Below, one piece after another: positions 1 to 6,271 of a DNA stretch of 10,572 bases (its first letter is position 1; every line of letters starts with the position of its first letter). This stretch comes from Pseudomonadota bacterium (GTDB lineage Bacteria; Pseudomonadota; Gammaproteobacteria; Burkholderiales; Burkholderiaceae_B), in contig JAFAEO010000060.1 in NCBI GenBank assembly GCA_023423975.1, forward strand, positions 1 to 10,572. The letters run 5' to 3'. The notes below the pieces were generated by a model. That model did not search any database. It saw only the letters and a program-made list of their open reading frames with translations, and was not told the DNA's origin. A program made the translations under genes and the position numbers.

Positions 1-12
1 GAGCGCACTGTT

Positions 13-67
13 TCCCTGAAATATCACTTTTATCCCACAATTTTGCACAAAATCCTACTTTTTCCCA
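13..67 (-). promoter_or_regulatory. Probable MraZ operator (mra box) upstream of a dcw cluster lying left of the window
   Basis: Reading leftward on the minus strand, TGGGA-like pentamers recur at exact 10-base steps: TGGGA (67-63), TAGGA (57-53), a diverged TGCAA (47-43), TGGGA (37-33), a diverged GTGAT (27-23) and AGGGA (17-13). The MraZ transcription factor is known to bind TGGGN direct repeats separated by 5-base spacers in front of its own gene, at the head of the division and cell-wall cluster. The neighbouring rnpB fits, because I recall rnpB lying just upstream of mraZ in pseudomonads and related bacteria. The mraZ coding region itself is not in the window, so its identity is inferred from operator and context. 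Confidence 0.6.
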
Positions 68-95
68 CTTTAAGTGAATGCGCGCAAATGGTCAA
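67..95 (-). promoter_or_regulatory. Putative sigma70 promoter for the leftward (mraZ) transcript
   Basis: On the minus strand a -35 TTGACC (95-90) is followed by a 17-base spacer and a -10 TAAAGT (72-67). Transcription would start near position 60, inside the TGGGA repeat array, so a protein bound there could block initiation. The -35 element matches consensus at 5 of 6 bases and the -10 at 4 of 6. Confidence 0.5.
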
Positions 96-215
96 GTTCT
101 ATTTAGTGACTTTTTCCAATCACAACAAAGACTTAGCCAACTTCGCCGAAAACGCGAAATTTTTGTTTATAAAAATCAGGGAGTTAAAATTAATTACAGG
201 AAAATGTCAGAAACA

Positions 216-261
216 GTCGCTAATTTCGGAATAATTATTAGCATTTATTAACATTAGCGAC
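216..261. repeat. Inverted repeat GTCGCTAAT/ATTAGCGAC between rnpB and the mraZ promoter
   Basis: A perfect 9-base inverted repeat (216-224 and 253-261) encloses a 28-base AT-rich loop. An inner copy of ATTAGC at 237-242 can also pair with GCTAAT at 219-224, so two hairpins compete for the same left arm. The element lies just beyond the 3' end of rnpB, 20 bases downstream in the direction of its transcription. It could help terminate or stabilise the rnpB transcript, but neither side carries a clean T-run directly after the stem. Function is inferred. Confidence 0.4.
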
Positions 262-280
262 ATGTAAGAAAAAGAAGACA

Positions 281-660
281 GGAAAGGTCTGTAAGCCGGA
301 TTCTGTAAACCGGTTTCCCGGTTGGCAATCATTCCTCTGGCAACCTTATTACTAAGGCACTCAAGCCATCTACCCGCATGCTTGGACGAGCCGCCCTTCG
401 TGACGAATCACACGCATGCCTATTTGATGTTGCTCCGGATAGAGGTTACCGCGTTTCACCCTGACGCGCTGTCACCCTATTCGGGTGACGCCGTACGGAA
501 GTCGCCGTATCAGTGCGGTTAAGCCCGCGCGCCAGTCTCGTCTCTGTGGCCCTATTCCTCGATGGCGCAAACCACCGGACGGCTGTTAGCCGCTATCCTG
601 CCCTGCGGAGTCCGGACATTCCTCGATACTGATGTACCGCGATTGCCCAACCTTCCCTGC
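281..660 (-). ncRNA. rnpB: RNase P RNA, catalytic RNA subunit (type A)
   Basis: This is the ribozyme subunit of RNase P, which removes the 5' leader from precursor tRNAs. On the minus strand the type A landmarks appear in order. The 5' strand of P1 (about 657-649, GGGAAGG) can pair with the 3' terminal AGACCTTTCC (290-281). The core GAGGAA..GTCCGG lies at 624-612, followed by GGGCCACAGAGACGAG. A strong P12-type hairpin sits at 471-489 (GTCACCC arms). AAACGCGGTAACC and GGAGCAACATCAAATAGG follow. A GAAA tetraloop hairpin occupies 308-323, and the 3' core is ACAGAATCCGGCTTA. The length, about 380 bases, is normal. One base in the otherwise near-universal GAGGAAAGTCC box is changed (position 618). 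The exact ends are estimated from P1 pairing. Confidence 0.93.
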
Positions 661-667
661 GGCCACT

Positions 668-673
668 ATTGTA
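668..673 (-). promoter_or_regulatory. Putative -10 element of the rnpB promoter
   Basis: On the minus strand TACAAT (673-668) ends 7-8 bases before the deduced 5' end of the RNase P RNA at about 660. Upstream, only a weak -35 candidate (TGGCTA, 697-692, 18-base spacer) is visible. The -10 position relative to the RNA end supports the call. Confidence 0.45.
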
Positions 674-794
674 ACCGTGATAATGCCTCACTAGCCAGCG
701 ATATCCGCAAGCGGGCTCAGGAATAATGCGACAATGTTGGTATTGTTCAATTTCGGCTCTCTCAGGCTCTCTTTTTCAGGTTCGCAGTTTTCTT

Positions 795-2615
795 ATGGCA
801 GCAAATACGCTCATCACGCTTCTGAACGCACAACTGGCCTTTGGCCACCATGCCCTGCTCGATCACGCCTCGCTTACCATTATCGAGGGCGACCGCATCG
901 GCTTGATCGGCCGCAACGGCGCCGGCAAATCGTCGTTGCTGCGCATCCTGGACGGCCGCTCCGAGCCGGACGACGGGGAGGTCTCTCGACTGGGGTCACT
1001 GCGCTCGATGACTGTCGAACAGGAACCCGAGCTTCCCGAAGAAAGTACGGTATACGATGCCATTGTTGGTGATTTTCTGAGCACAGAAGACTGGCAGCGT
1101 CCTACACGGGCAAACGCCATGATCGAAGACCTGGGTCTGAACCCAGACGCCAAAATCGCCGGCCTGTCTGGCGGCACGCGCAAGCGCATTGCCCTGGCGC
1201 GCGCCTTTGTCGAAGAGCCCGATCTCCTGTTGCTGGACGAGCCGACCAATCACCTGGACTTCCTGGGTATCGCCTGGCTTGAAAAACGCATCCTGCAAAA
1301 CCGCGGGGCCTGCGTAGTCATCACCCACGATAGGCGCTTTCTGGATGCCGTCACTACACGCATAGTAGAACTGGACCGCGGAAAACTGCACAGCTACCCC
1401 GGCACGTTCAGCCAGTGGCAAACCCACAAGGCCGAATGGCTGGCCGCTGAAAAAGTACAGAACGAACGATTCGACAAAGTCCTGGCACAGGAAGAAGTCT
1501 GGATACGCAAGGGCGTACAGGCCCGACGGACCCGCAACGAAGGCCGGGTAAAGCGGCTGGAGCAATTGCGGCGCGAGCGCACTGAAAGACGGGAGCGTGT
1601 AGGCAATGTGAACTTTGCCCTGGCCACAGGCGAGCGTTCGGGCAAGCTGGTTGCCGAATTGGAAAACGTCAACAAGGCTTTCGGCGACAAAACCGTCTTA
1701 CGCGATTATTCTACGACCATCATGCGCGGCGACCGGATCGGTATTATCGGCCCCAACGGCGCTGGAAAAACCACACTGCTCAAAATCATTCTGGGCAAAC
1801 TTGCGCCGGACAGCGGCAACGTCAGACTGGGCACCAATCTGTCGGTGGCCTATTTCGACCAGATGCGCGAACAGCTGGACGACAGCGCCGCCCTCACCGA
1901 CGTCATCAATCCGGGCAGCGAATGGGTGGAAATTGGCAACCAGCGCAAGCACGTCATGAGCTATCTGGGCGACTTTCTCTTCTCACCTGCTCGTGCCCGC
2001 TCGCCGGTATCCAGCCTGTCGGGCGGCGAACGCGCCCGGCTGCTGCTGGCGCGCCTTTTCGCCCGCCCGGCCAATATCCTCGTCATGGACGAACCCACCA
2101 ACGACCTGGACATTGAAACGCTGGAATTGCTGGAGGAACTGCTGCAGGAGTTTTCCGGCACCGTATTGCTGGTCAGCCACGACCGCACATTCCTGAACAA
2201 CGTGATTACCCAAACCATTGCCTGCGAGGGCAACGGCCAATGGCGCGATTATGTAGGTGGTTACGACGACTGGCTTGCCCAGCGGCCTGCATCCATACAA
2301 GAGCCAGAGGATAACGCGGGCACATCGATGTCAGCAAAGAACGCATCAGGCCAGACGCAGGCGAGCGCACGCAAGGATGGCAAATCCGGCCGTCTGAGCA
2401 ACTGGGAACAGCAGGAACTGGACCGCATTCCCAAGGAAATCGTTGCATTGGAAACGGAACAAAGCGAGCTGACCCAACATCTGTCAGAGCCCGACCTGTA
2501 TGCCGATGGCCCGGAAAAAGCCGCCGGCATTCACGAGCGTTTGCTGGAAATTGAAGAAACCCTGCTGACCAAGCTGGAGCGCTGGGAATTGCTCGAAAGC
2601 AAGAAAGGCGGCTGA
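795..2615 (+). CDS. uup: ABC-F family ATPase Uup
   Basis: A 606-residue soluble ABC-F protein with two ATPase cassettes and no membrane segments. Cassette 1 has Walker A GRNGAGKSS (residues 39-47), signature LSGG (123-126), Walker B LLLLDEPTNHLD (about 143-154) and the H-loop ITHD. A charged linker rich in Arg and Glu follows. Cassette 2 has GPNGAGKTT (about 319), LSGGERAR (about 408), VMDEPTNDLD (about 430) and VSHD. The C-terminal 75 residues form a charged helical region of coiled-coil type, the domain that separates Uup from other ABC-F members and is known to bind DNA. Uup is linked to suppression of transposon precise excision and to ribosome or replication-fork functions. The ATG at 795 is chosen because homology to the family begins there. 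An in-frame ATG at 726 would add 23 unrelated residues. No strong Shine-Dalgarno sequence is seen. The gene diverges from rnpB and converges on the methyltransferase gene. Confidence 0.93.
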   Translation: MAANTLITLLNAQLAFGHHALLDHASLTIIEGDRIGLIGRNGAGKSSLLRILDGRSEPDDGEVSRLGSLRSMTVEQEPELPEESTVYDAIVGDFLSTEDWQRPTRANAMIEDLGLNPDAKIAGLSGGTRKRIALARAFVEEPDLLLLDEPTNHLDFLGIAWLEKRILQNRGACVVITHDRRFLDAVTTRIVELDRGKLHSYPGTFSQWQTHKAEWLAAEKVQNERFDKVLAQEEVWIRKGVQARRTRNEGRVKRLEQLRRERTERRERVGNVNFALATGERSGKLVAELENVNKAFGDKTVLRDYSTTIMRGDRIGIIGPNGAGKTTLLKIILGKLAPDSGNVRLGTNLSVAYFDQMREQLDDSAALTDVINPGSEWVEIGNQRKHVMSYLGDFLFSPARARSPVSSLSGGERARLLLARLFARPANILVMDEPTNDLDIETLELLEELLQEFSGTVLLVSHDRTFLNNVITQTIACEGNGQWRDYVGGYDDWLAQRPASIQEPEDNAGTSMSAKNASGQTQASARKDGKSGRLSNWEQQELDRIPKEIVALETEQSELTQHLSEPDLYADGPEKAAGIHERLLEIEETLLTKLERWELLESKKGG

Positions 2616-2622
2616 TCAGCCG
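2609..2622. repeat. Perfect palindrome spanning two abutting stop codons
   Basis: CGGCTGATCAGCCG is a perfect 14-base palindrome. Its centre TGATCA is the TGA stop of uup (2613-2615) followed directly by the complement of the TGA stop of the convergent methyltransferase gene (2618-2616). Either transcript could form a short stem here (CGGCT/AGCCG, loop GATC), but there is no T-run on either side, so it is not a standard intrinsic terminator. Confidence 0.6.
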
Positions 2623-3296
2623 TTGACGATGGCAATTGACAGGCCATCCCAGCCTTTGCTGCCCACGGTCTGAAAGGCCGTGGCCGACAGGCGTTCATTG
2701 CCGGCCATATCCTCAAAGAAACGGCGCAAGCCTTTGATATTACTGCCTTCGGAATGGGCGTCCAGAATCTGCCCCTGGCGTACCACGTTATCTGCCACGA
2801 TCACCGTGCCCGGCGCCGACAGCTTCAGCGCCAATTCCAGATAGCGAGGGTTGTTTTCCTTGTCCGCATCCATAAAGATGAAATCGAACGGCGCCGCGCC
2901 TTCATCAATGAGCGCCTGCATCAGATCGGCGGCCCGCCCCAGGCGGATCTCGACCCGATCATCCACAGCAGCAATGCGCAAGCTTTCCCGCGCCACCCTC
3001 ACATAGTTTTCGTCAAAATCCAGCGTCAGCAGCCGGCCGCCGGGCCCCATACCCAGCGCCATCCAGACAGTGCTATACGCTCCCAGCGTGCCCAGTTCCA
3101 GAATACGCTTTGCGCCCTTTAGACGCACTAGCAAGTTCAGTAGCTTACCCTGATTGGGTGCCACCTGAATCGCCGGCATGGCGTGCGCTTCGCAATGCGC
3201 GAGCACTTTGGCAGGAATGGTATCGTCCGCCAACAGCAGACTGTTGAAATAATCATCGACCGCAACGTAACGCTCGGGAGTAATCTGAATTTTCAT
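2616..3296 (-). CDS. SAM-dependent O-methyltransferase, family 3 (CCoAOMT/MdmC-like)
   Basis: A 226-residue cytosolic enzyme that should transfer a methyl group from S-adenosylmethionine to a hydroxyl of a small, probably catechol-like substrate; the substrate cannot be read from sequence. The SAM-binding motif I is ILELGTLGAYST (residues 65-76), with an acidic TLDFDE (91-96) closing the ribose pocket. FMDADKENNPRYLE (141-154) and VADNVV (167-172) supply D143, D169 and N170, which match the metal ligands of caffeoyl-CoA O-methyltransferases. Length is typical for the bacterial members. The start follows the natural N-terminus MKIQITPERY; only a weak AGAG-type ribosome site precedes it. The gene lies downstream of pyrC on the same strand with a 300-base gap, so co-transcription is possible but unproven. 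Its end abuts uup with no spacer. Confidence 0.88.
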   Translation of the reverse strand: MKIQITPERYVAVDDYFNSLLLADDTIPAKVLAHCEAHAMPAIQVAPNQGKLLNLLVRLKGAKRILELGTLGAYSTVWMALGMGPGGRLLTLDFDENYVRVARESLRIAAVDDRVEIRLGRAADLMQALIDEGAAPFDFIFMDADKENNPRYLELALKLSAPGTVIVADNVVRQGQILDAHSEGSNIKGLRRFFEDMAGNERLSATAFQTVGSKGWDGLSIAIVNG

Positions 3297-3596
3297 AGCA
3301 TTAAGACTCTAATAACAAAAGTAGCCAGCAGCGACTGCCGTGCCAGTCGACCGGCAGGCGCTGGCCATAGCGACTGAGCGCCGCGCAGTGGGGTGCCATG
3401 ACTGGATGGATCAAACGCTGTTGCTGTGGCTTGCCGTGGCAGTCGGGATCAATGCCCCCAGAGCGTCGCACTCGCCAGGGCCGAAATAGGTTCAGGCATG
3501 AGTCTATTTAGACCGGTACATACCCAGGACCGCCCCGTTTTTTGCGAACGCCGCTCACACTCGCGCCGATAAGCCACAGACCAACAGCGAGCCAAA
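3297..3596. other. Spacer between pyrC and the methyltransferase gene, no confident gene
   Basis: This 300-base stretch holds no intrinsic terminator that I can see after pyrC. On the minus strand one reading frame stays open almost throughout, interrupted by one TAA: a 31-codon TTG-started frame overlapping the pyrC stop (3508-3600) and then about 70 further open codons without a convincing start. A hairpin CGACTG/CAGTCG lies near 3331-3348, and part of it (GACTGCCACGGCA-like) recurs near 3430. Promoter elements for the methyltransferase gene are not clear. Confidence 0.4.
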
Positions 3597-4658
3597 TCAA
3601 TCCGAAAACGACCAGTTCAGCGTTTCGCCGGCTGCCAGCGGCACCAATTCGGTGGCGCCATACTCAAGTGTAAACGGAATTTCAAAGGGCTTGCGCTCCA
3701 GCGTTACCGTGCCCGTATTGACGGGCAACCCGTAAAAGGCAGGCCCGTTCAGACTGGCAAAAGCCTCCAGCCGATCCAGGCGCCCCGCCTGCTCGAACGC
3801 CGTGGCGTACAACTCCAGCGCATGCAGTGCCGTATAACAGCCGGCGCAACCGCAGGCATGCTCCTTGAGCCCGCGGGCATGCGGCGCACTGTCGGTCCCC
3901 AGGAAAAAGCGATCACTGTCGCCGGTGGCCGCAGCTATCAGCGCCAGGCGATGTGTTTCACGCTTTAAAACCGGTAAACAATAATAGTGTGGCCGAATCC
4001 CACCGGTGAAAATCGCATTGCGGTTGTACAGCAAATGATGTGCCGTAATCGTAGCGGCGACCGGTCCCTCTGCCTGCGCCACATAATCGACGCCTTCTTT
4101 GGTCGTAATGTGCTCGAACACCACTTTCAGCGATGGATAACGTTGGCGCAGCGGGATCATGACCCGGTCGATAAACACCGCCTCACGATCGAACAGATCC
4201 ACCGTCTGATCGGTGACCTCTCCATGCACCAGCAAAGGTACGCCGTGCTTTTCCATGGCTGCCAGCGCCTTGTCGCACTGATCCAGCAGATTGGTTACGC
4301 CAGCATCTGAATTGGTGGTGGCGCCGGCCGGATACAGCTTGACCGCGTGCACGAAATCGGAGGCAGCGGCCTGCACAACGTCCTGCGCCGTCGTGCCTTC
4401 AGTTAAATACAACGTCATCAGGGGAGTAAAGGTAGCGGGATCACCCCCGGTCGCCTGCAGTGCCGAGACAATGCGGTCGCGATAGGCCCCGGCCTGTTCT
4501 ACCGTTGTTACTGGCGGACGCAAATTAGGCATAATAATGGCGCGCCGGAACTGGCGGGCAGAATGCCCGACCACGGCTTGCAACGCCTCCTGGTCCCGTA
4601 GATGTAAATGCCAGTCGTCTGGCTCAATAAGGGTGATGGCAGTATCTGTAATCAGCAT
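3597..4658 (-). CDS. pyrC: Dihydroorotase, class II (PyrC)
   Basis: The enzyme closes N-carbamoyl-L-aspartate to dihydroorotate, the third step of de novo pyrimidine synthesis, in the cytosol. All the class II zinc-site landmarks are present: HLH at 17-19 in DDWHLHLRD, IMPNLRPP (42-49) with the substrate Asn45, Lys107 in AVKLYPAGATTNSDAG (the lysine that is carboxylated in this family), His145 in LLVHGE, His183 in FEHITT, and catalytic Asp256 in FLGTDSAPH. Its 353 residues compare with about 348 for the E. coli enzyme. The ATG at 4658 is chosen because MLITDTAITLIEPDDWHLH aligns with the family start and AAGGA lies 11 bases upstream (4674-4670). The longer frame from 4745 adds 29 residues unlike PyrC. 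The pyrimidine genes pyrB and pyrD are not adjacent. Confidence 0.96.
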   Translation of the reverse strand: MLITDTAITLIEPDDWHLHLRDQEALQAVVGHSARQFRRAIIMPNLRPPVTTVEQAGAYRDRIVSALQATGGDPATFTPLMTLYLTEGTTAQDVVQAAASDFVHAVKLYPAGATTNSDAGVTNLLDQCDKALAAMEKHGVPLLVHGEVTDQTVDLFDREAVFIDRVMIPLRQRYPSLKVVFEHITTKEGVDYVAQAEGPVAATITAHHLLYNRNAIFTGGIRPHYYCLPVLKRETHRLALIAAATGDSDRFFLGTDSAPHARGLKEHACGCAGCYTALHALELYATAFEQAGRLDRLEAFASLNGPAFYGLPVNTGTVTLERKPFEIPFTLEYGATELVPLAAGETLNWSFSD

Positions 4659-4686
4659 AATGATGGATGTCCTTTTGATGACCAAT

Positions 4687-4692
4687 ACTATA
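4687..4692 (-). promoter_or_regulatory. Putative -10 element of the pyrC promoter
   Basis: TATAGT on the minus strand (4692-4687) lies 28 bases before the pyrC start codon, giving a leader of about 20 bases. No good -35 is found at 16-18 bases upstream (CGAAAT at 17), so an activator or a weak promoter is possible. With so short a leader, a long attenuator upstream of pyrC is unlikely if this start is right. Confidence 0.35.
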
Positions 4693-4745
4693 CAGAAAAC
4701 CGGCGGAGAATTTCGGGCTGACGCATCGGCGGCATATAGAAGCAA

Positions 4746-5126
4746 AAACTATGGAGCGTTTTTGAGCAAATCTTAGGCAGGCACAGCGCGGCCAGCAGTT
4801 GGTATTGCAACGCAGAGTCTGCTGGCCGATATACGCAGCGACCGTTTACACTGACCGCCGGCTGAACAAAACGCCGCAGAGGGCCGCTCAAAGCGGCGTA
4901 TGCACGACAATGCTAATAATTCTTAACAAATCGGTAACTTTCAAAAAAATCATAAAAATCGCGTAAAAGACAGTCTATTTAATCTAAATTCTTTTATTTT
5001 GCTTTCAAAAAACAATATCTGTAATTTTCGACAATTTCGGATAAAAAAAAACTATGCAAGAGGCAAATTACACGTTATTCTCTCCCATGTACGAATATAC
5101 ACACGCCTTTATGGAGATTTACAAAT
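4746..5126. other. Hairpin-containing and AT-rich spacer between divergent pyrC and SWIB genes
   Basis: No gene is supported here. The pyrC-proximal half is GC-rich. It carries a 10-base inverted repeat (CGGCCAGCAG at 4789-4798 and CTGCTGGCCG at 4819-4828, 20-base loop) and a cluster of overlapping stems at 4871-4899: ACGCCGC/GCGGCGT encloses the alternative GCCGCT/AGCGGC. Neither is followed by a T-run. The SWIB-proximal half (about 4910-5100) is very AT-rich with many A and T runs, a texture typical of bent or nucleoid-protein-bound promoter DNA. The SWIB promoter must lie here, but several weak -10 candidates compete. Confidence 0.5.
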
Positions 5127-5402
5127 ATGGCAACAACTTCAGAAAAACCAGCCCGTAAGCCAAACGCAGCTTTCATGAAACCGCTGACTCCCAGCGCTGA
5201 GCTGGCTCAAGTAATCGGCAGTGATCCGTTACCTCGTACAGAAGTGACCAAGAAAATCTGGGAATACATCAAAAAACACGATCTGCAGGATCCTAAAAAC
5301 CGTCGCAATATTAATGCCGACGCCAAACTGCGCCCCATTTTCGGTAAAGACCAGGTCAGCATGTTCGAAATGACAAAACTGGTCAGCACGCACCTGAAAT
5401 AA
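5127..5402 (+). CDS. Small SWIB/MDM2-domain protein
   Basis: A 91-residue basic protein made almost entirely of one SWIB/MDM2 domain (about residues 15-90). Family-like signals are the opening MKPLTPSAELAQVIG, the central PRTEVTKKIWEYIKKHDLQD, the NRRNINAD segment and the closing FGKDQVSMFEMTKLVSTHL. A short Lys- and Arg-containing tail of about 15 residues precedes the domain. The SWIB fold is best known in eukaryotic SWI/SNF and MDM2 proteins; stand-alone bacterial copies occur in chlamydiae and in many betaproteobacteria. Their role is unsettled, with chromatin or topoisomerase association proposed from the chlamydial fusions. The start at 5127 has GGAG 10 bases upstream (5113-5116). The gene is monocistronic, with its own AT-rich promoter region and a strong terminator. 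Confidence 0.88.
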   Translation: MATTSEKPARKPNAAFMKPLTPSAELAQVIGSDPLPRTEVTKKIWEYIKKHDLQDPKNRRNINADAKLRPIFGKDQVSMFEMTKLVSTHLK

Positions 5403-5422
5403 TCAGCTGTGCATCGCCGGTT

Positions 5423-5453
5423 AAAAAACGAACCCCATGGGTTCGTTTTTTTT
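5423..5453. terminator. Intrinsic terminator of the SWIB gene, probably bidirectional
   Basis: A perfect 9-base-pair stem (AACGAACCC at 5427-5435 and GGGTTCGTT at 5439-5447, loop CAT) is flanked by an A-run on the left (5423-5428) and a T-run on the right (5446-5453). It can therefore stop transcripts from either side. On the plus strand it ends the SWIB transcript 20 bases after the stop codon. On the minus strand it can stop readthrough from the DsrE-like gene. Confidence 0.92.
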
Positions 5454-5673
5454 CGTCCCTGGCCATTTTTACTGCGCTTTAGCACACCAAGCGGCCCGTG
5501 TCATAAGGGGTCTTTATCGGGCTATCAGCAAGGCCTGACGGATCCACCGCCAGCATTCCCCACAAACGTCGCACGGGCCCGCTCCGTTCGCCGCAGACCA
5601 GCGCAACCAGGATTACTGACCATAAACATAACAAACAGCGCACAATTTGCACATGGAGCGAGGCACAACGGTG

Positions 5674-5988
5674 TTACGCCCGGATGTAAGCCCATCCATC
5701 CTGCTGCAGCCGGGCAAGTTCAAGTATAGCCCCATGTGCAAGCACCTGCAGTGGCGCTCTGTTCTGACGATTGGCCCGATTCAGGGTGTTTGGACATAAC
5801 CAGGTGATGGCATCAAGTGCCTCTTGCGGCTCATCCAGGGCAGCAATTGCCGCCTGGGCATTGAGCACGATTTTTACGTGTGCGCCCGGCTCCTCGCGCA
5901 ACAGATTGCCGGCATTGCTGCGGGCACACTGCAGCGCTTCTATGGTTGGCGCGTGCAGCACCACTTTCAGAACAGCTTGATCAGTCAT
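5674..5988 (-). CDS. DsrE-like family protein
   Basis: A 104-residue soluble protein that I assign to the DsrE/DsrF-like fold. The pattern is an opening strand LKVVLHAPTIEALQCARSNA, the middle segment VKIVLNAQAAIAAL (39-51), a cysteine-centred WLCPNTLNR (63-71, Cys65) and the closing LARLQQDGWAYIRA, which resembles the GWAYI(K/R) end common in this family. Characterised members relay sulfur through a conserved cysteine in sulfur oxidation or tRNA thiolation; many stand-alone bacterial members have no known role. None of the usual partners (DsrF, DsrH, TusE) is adjacent, so a sulfur-relay role is only inferred. The ATG at 5988 is preferred over the GTG one codon earlier because AGGTGG (6000-5995) sits 6 bases upstream. 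It is transcribed away from the siderophore receptor. Confidence 0.7.
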   Translation of the reverse strand: MTDQAVLKVVLHAPTIEALQCARSNAGNLLREEPGAHVKIVLNAQAAIAALDEPQEALDAITWLCPNTLNRANRQNRAPLQVLAHGAILELARLQQDGWAYIRA

Positions 5989-6204
5989 CACACCCCACCT
6001 TGAAAAAGTCCATTATCTCATCAATAAACAACCGGTGCGAGCACTGCCCGCCTGTACCCTGCCCGTAACAGTTCGGCCGTATGCCAAGGCAACGCCCGGC
6101 CCCCACTTTGCCGACGAAATTCGAAAATTCAACAATCCCGCCTCAGCGGTCGCATGATCCGCTGCCATCTTCGGCCATATACGCACAAACAACAAAACGA
6201 TAAA

Positions 6205-6223
6205 GTTACTGATAATCATTATT
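6205..6223 (+). promoter_or_regulatory. Fur box upstream of the TonB-dependent receptor
   Basis: The 19 bases GTTACTGATAATCATTATT match the classical Fur consensus GATAATGATAATCATTATC at 16 of 19 positions by direct comparison. A further run of TATTAT follows, so a second overlapping site is possible. The box covers the -35 region of the receptor promoter, so iron-loaded Fur should repress when iron is plentiful. Confidence 0.85.
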
Positions 6224-6233
6224 ATTATTGTTA

Positions 6234-6239
6234 TATAAT
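6234..6239 (+). promoter_or_regulatory. -10 element of the receptor promoter
   Basis: A consensus TATAAT starts 10 bases after the Fur box. The -35 hexamer at 17 bases' spacing is a poor GATAAT inside the Fur box. Transcription would start near 6246, giving a leader of about 26 bases. Confidence 0.6.
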
Positions 6240-6271
6240 TTGCCCTTTCCAAATTAATTGAAGGCCAGTTC

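Noticed and set aside
43..234. A 63-codon plus-strand open frame at the left edge
   Set aside because: No ribosome site, no recognisable protein features, and it overlaps the operator array, promoter and inverted repeat of the opposite strand.
322..522. A 66-codon plus-strand open frame
   Set aside because: It lies entirely antisense to the conserved RNase P RNA and its codons follow the RNA's structure.
726..794. Upstream ATG extending Uup by 23 residues
   Set aside because: The added residues (MRQCWYCSIS...) do not resemble the family N-terminus, which begins at 795.
996..1690. Long minus-strand frames inside uup
   Set aside because: They are shadow frames of a clearly coding ABC-F gene and show no domain features.
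4659..4745. N-terminal extension of PyrC from 4745
   Set aside because: The extension covers the likely promoter -10 and is unlike PyrC. The 4658 start has an AAGGA ribosome site and fits the family length.
5454..5673. Searched for a small gene between the SWIB terminator and the DsrE-like gene
   Set aside because: Only short frames of about 35 codons or fewer without ribosome sites are present.
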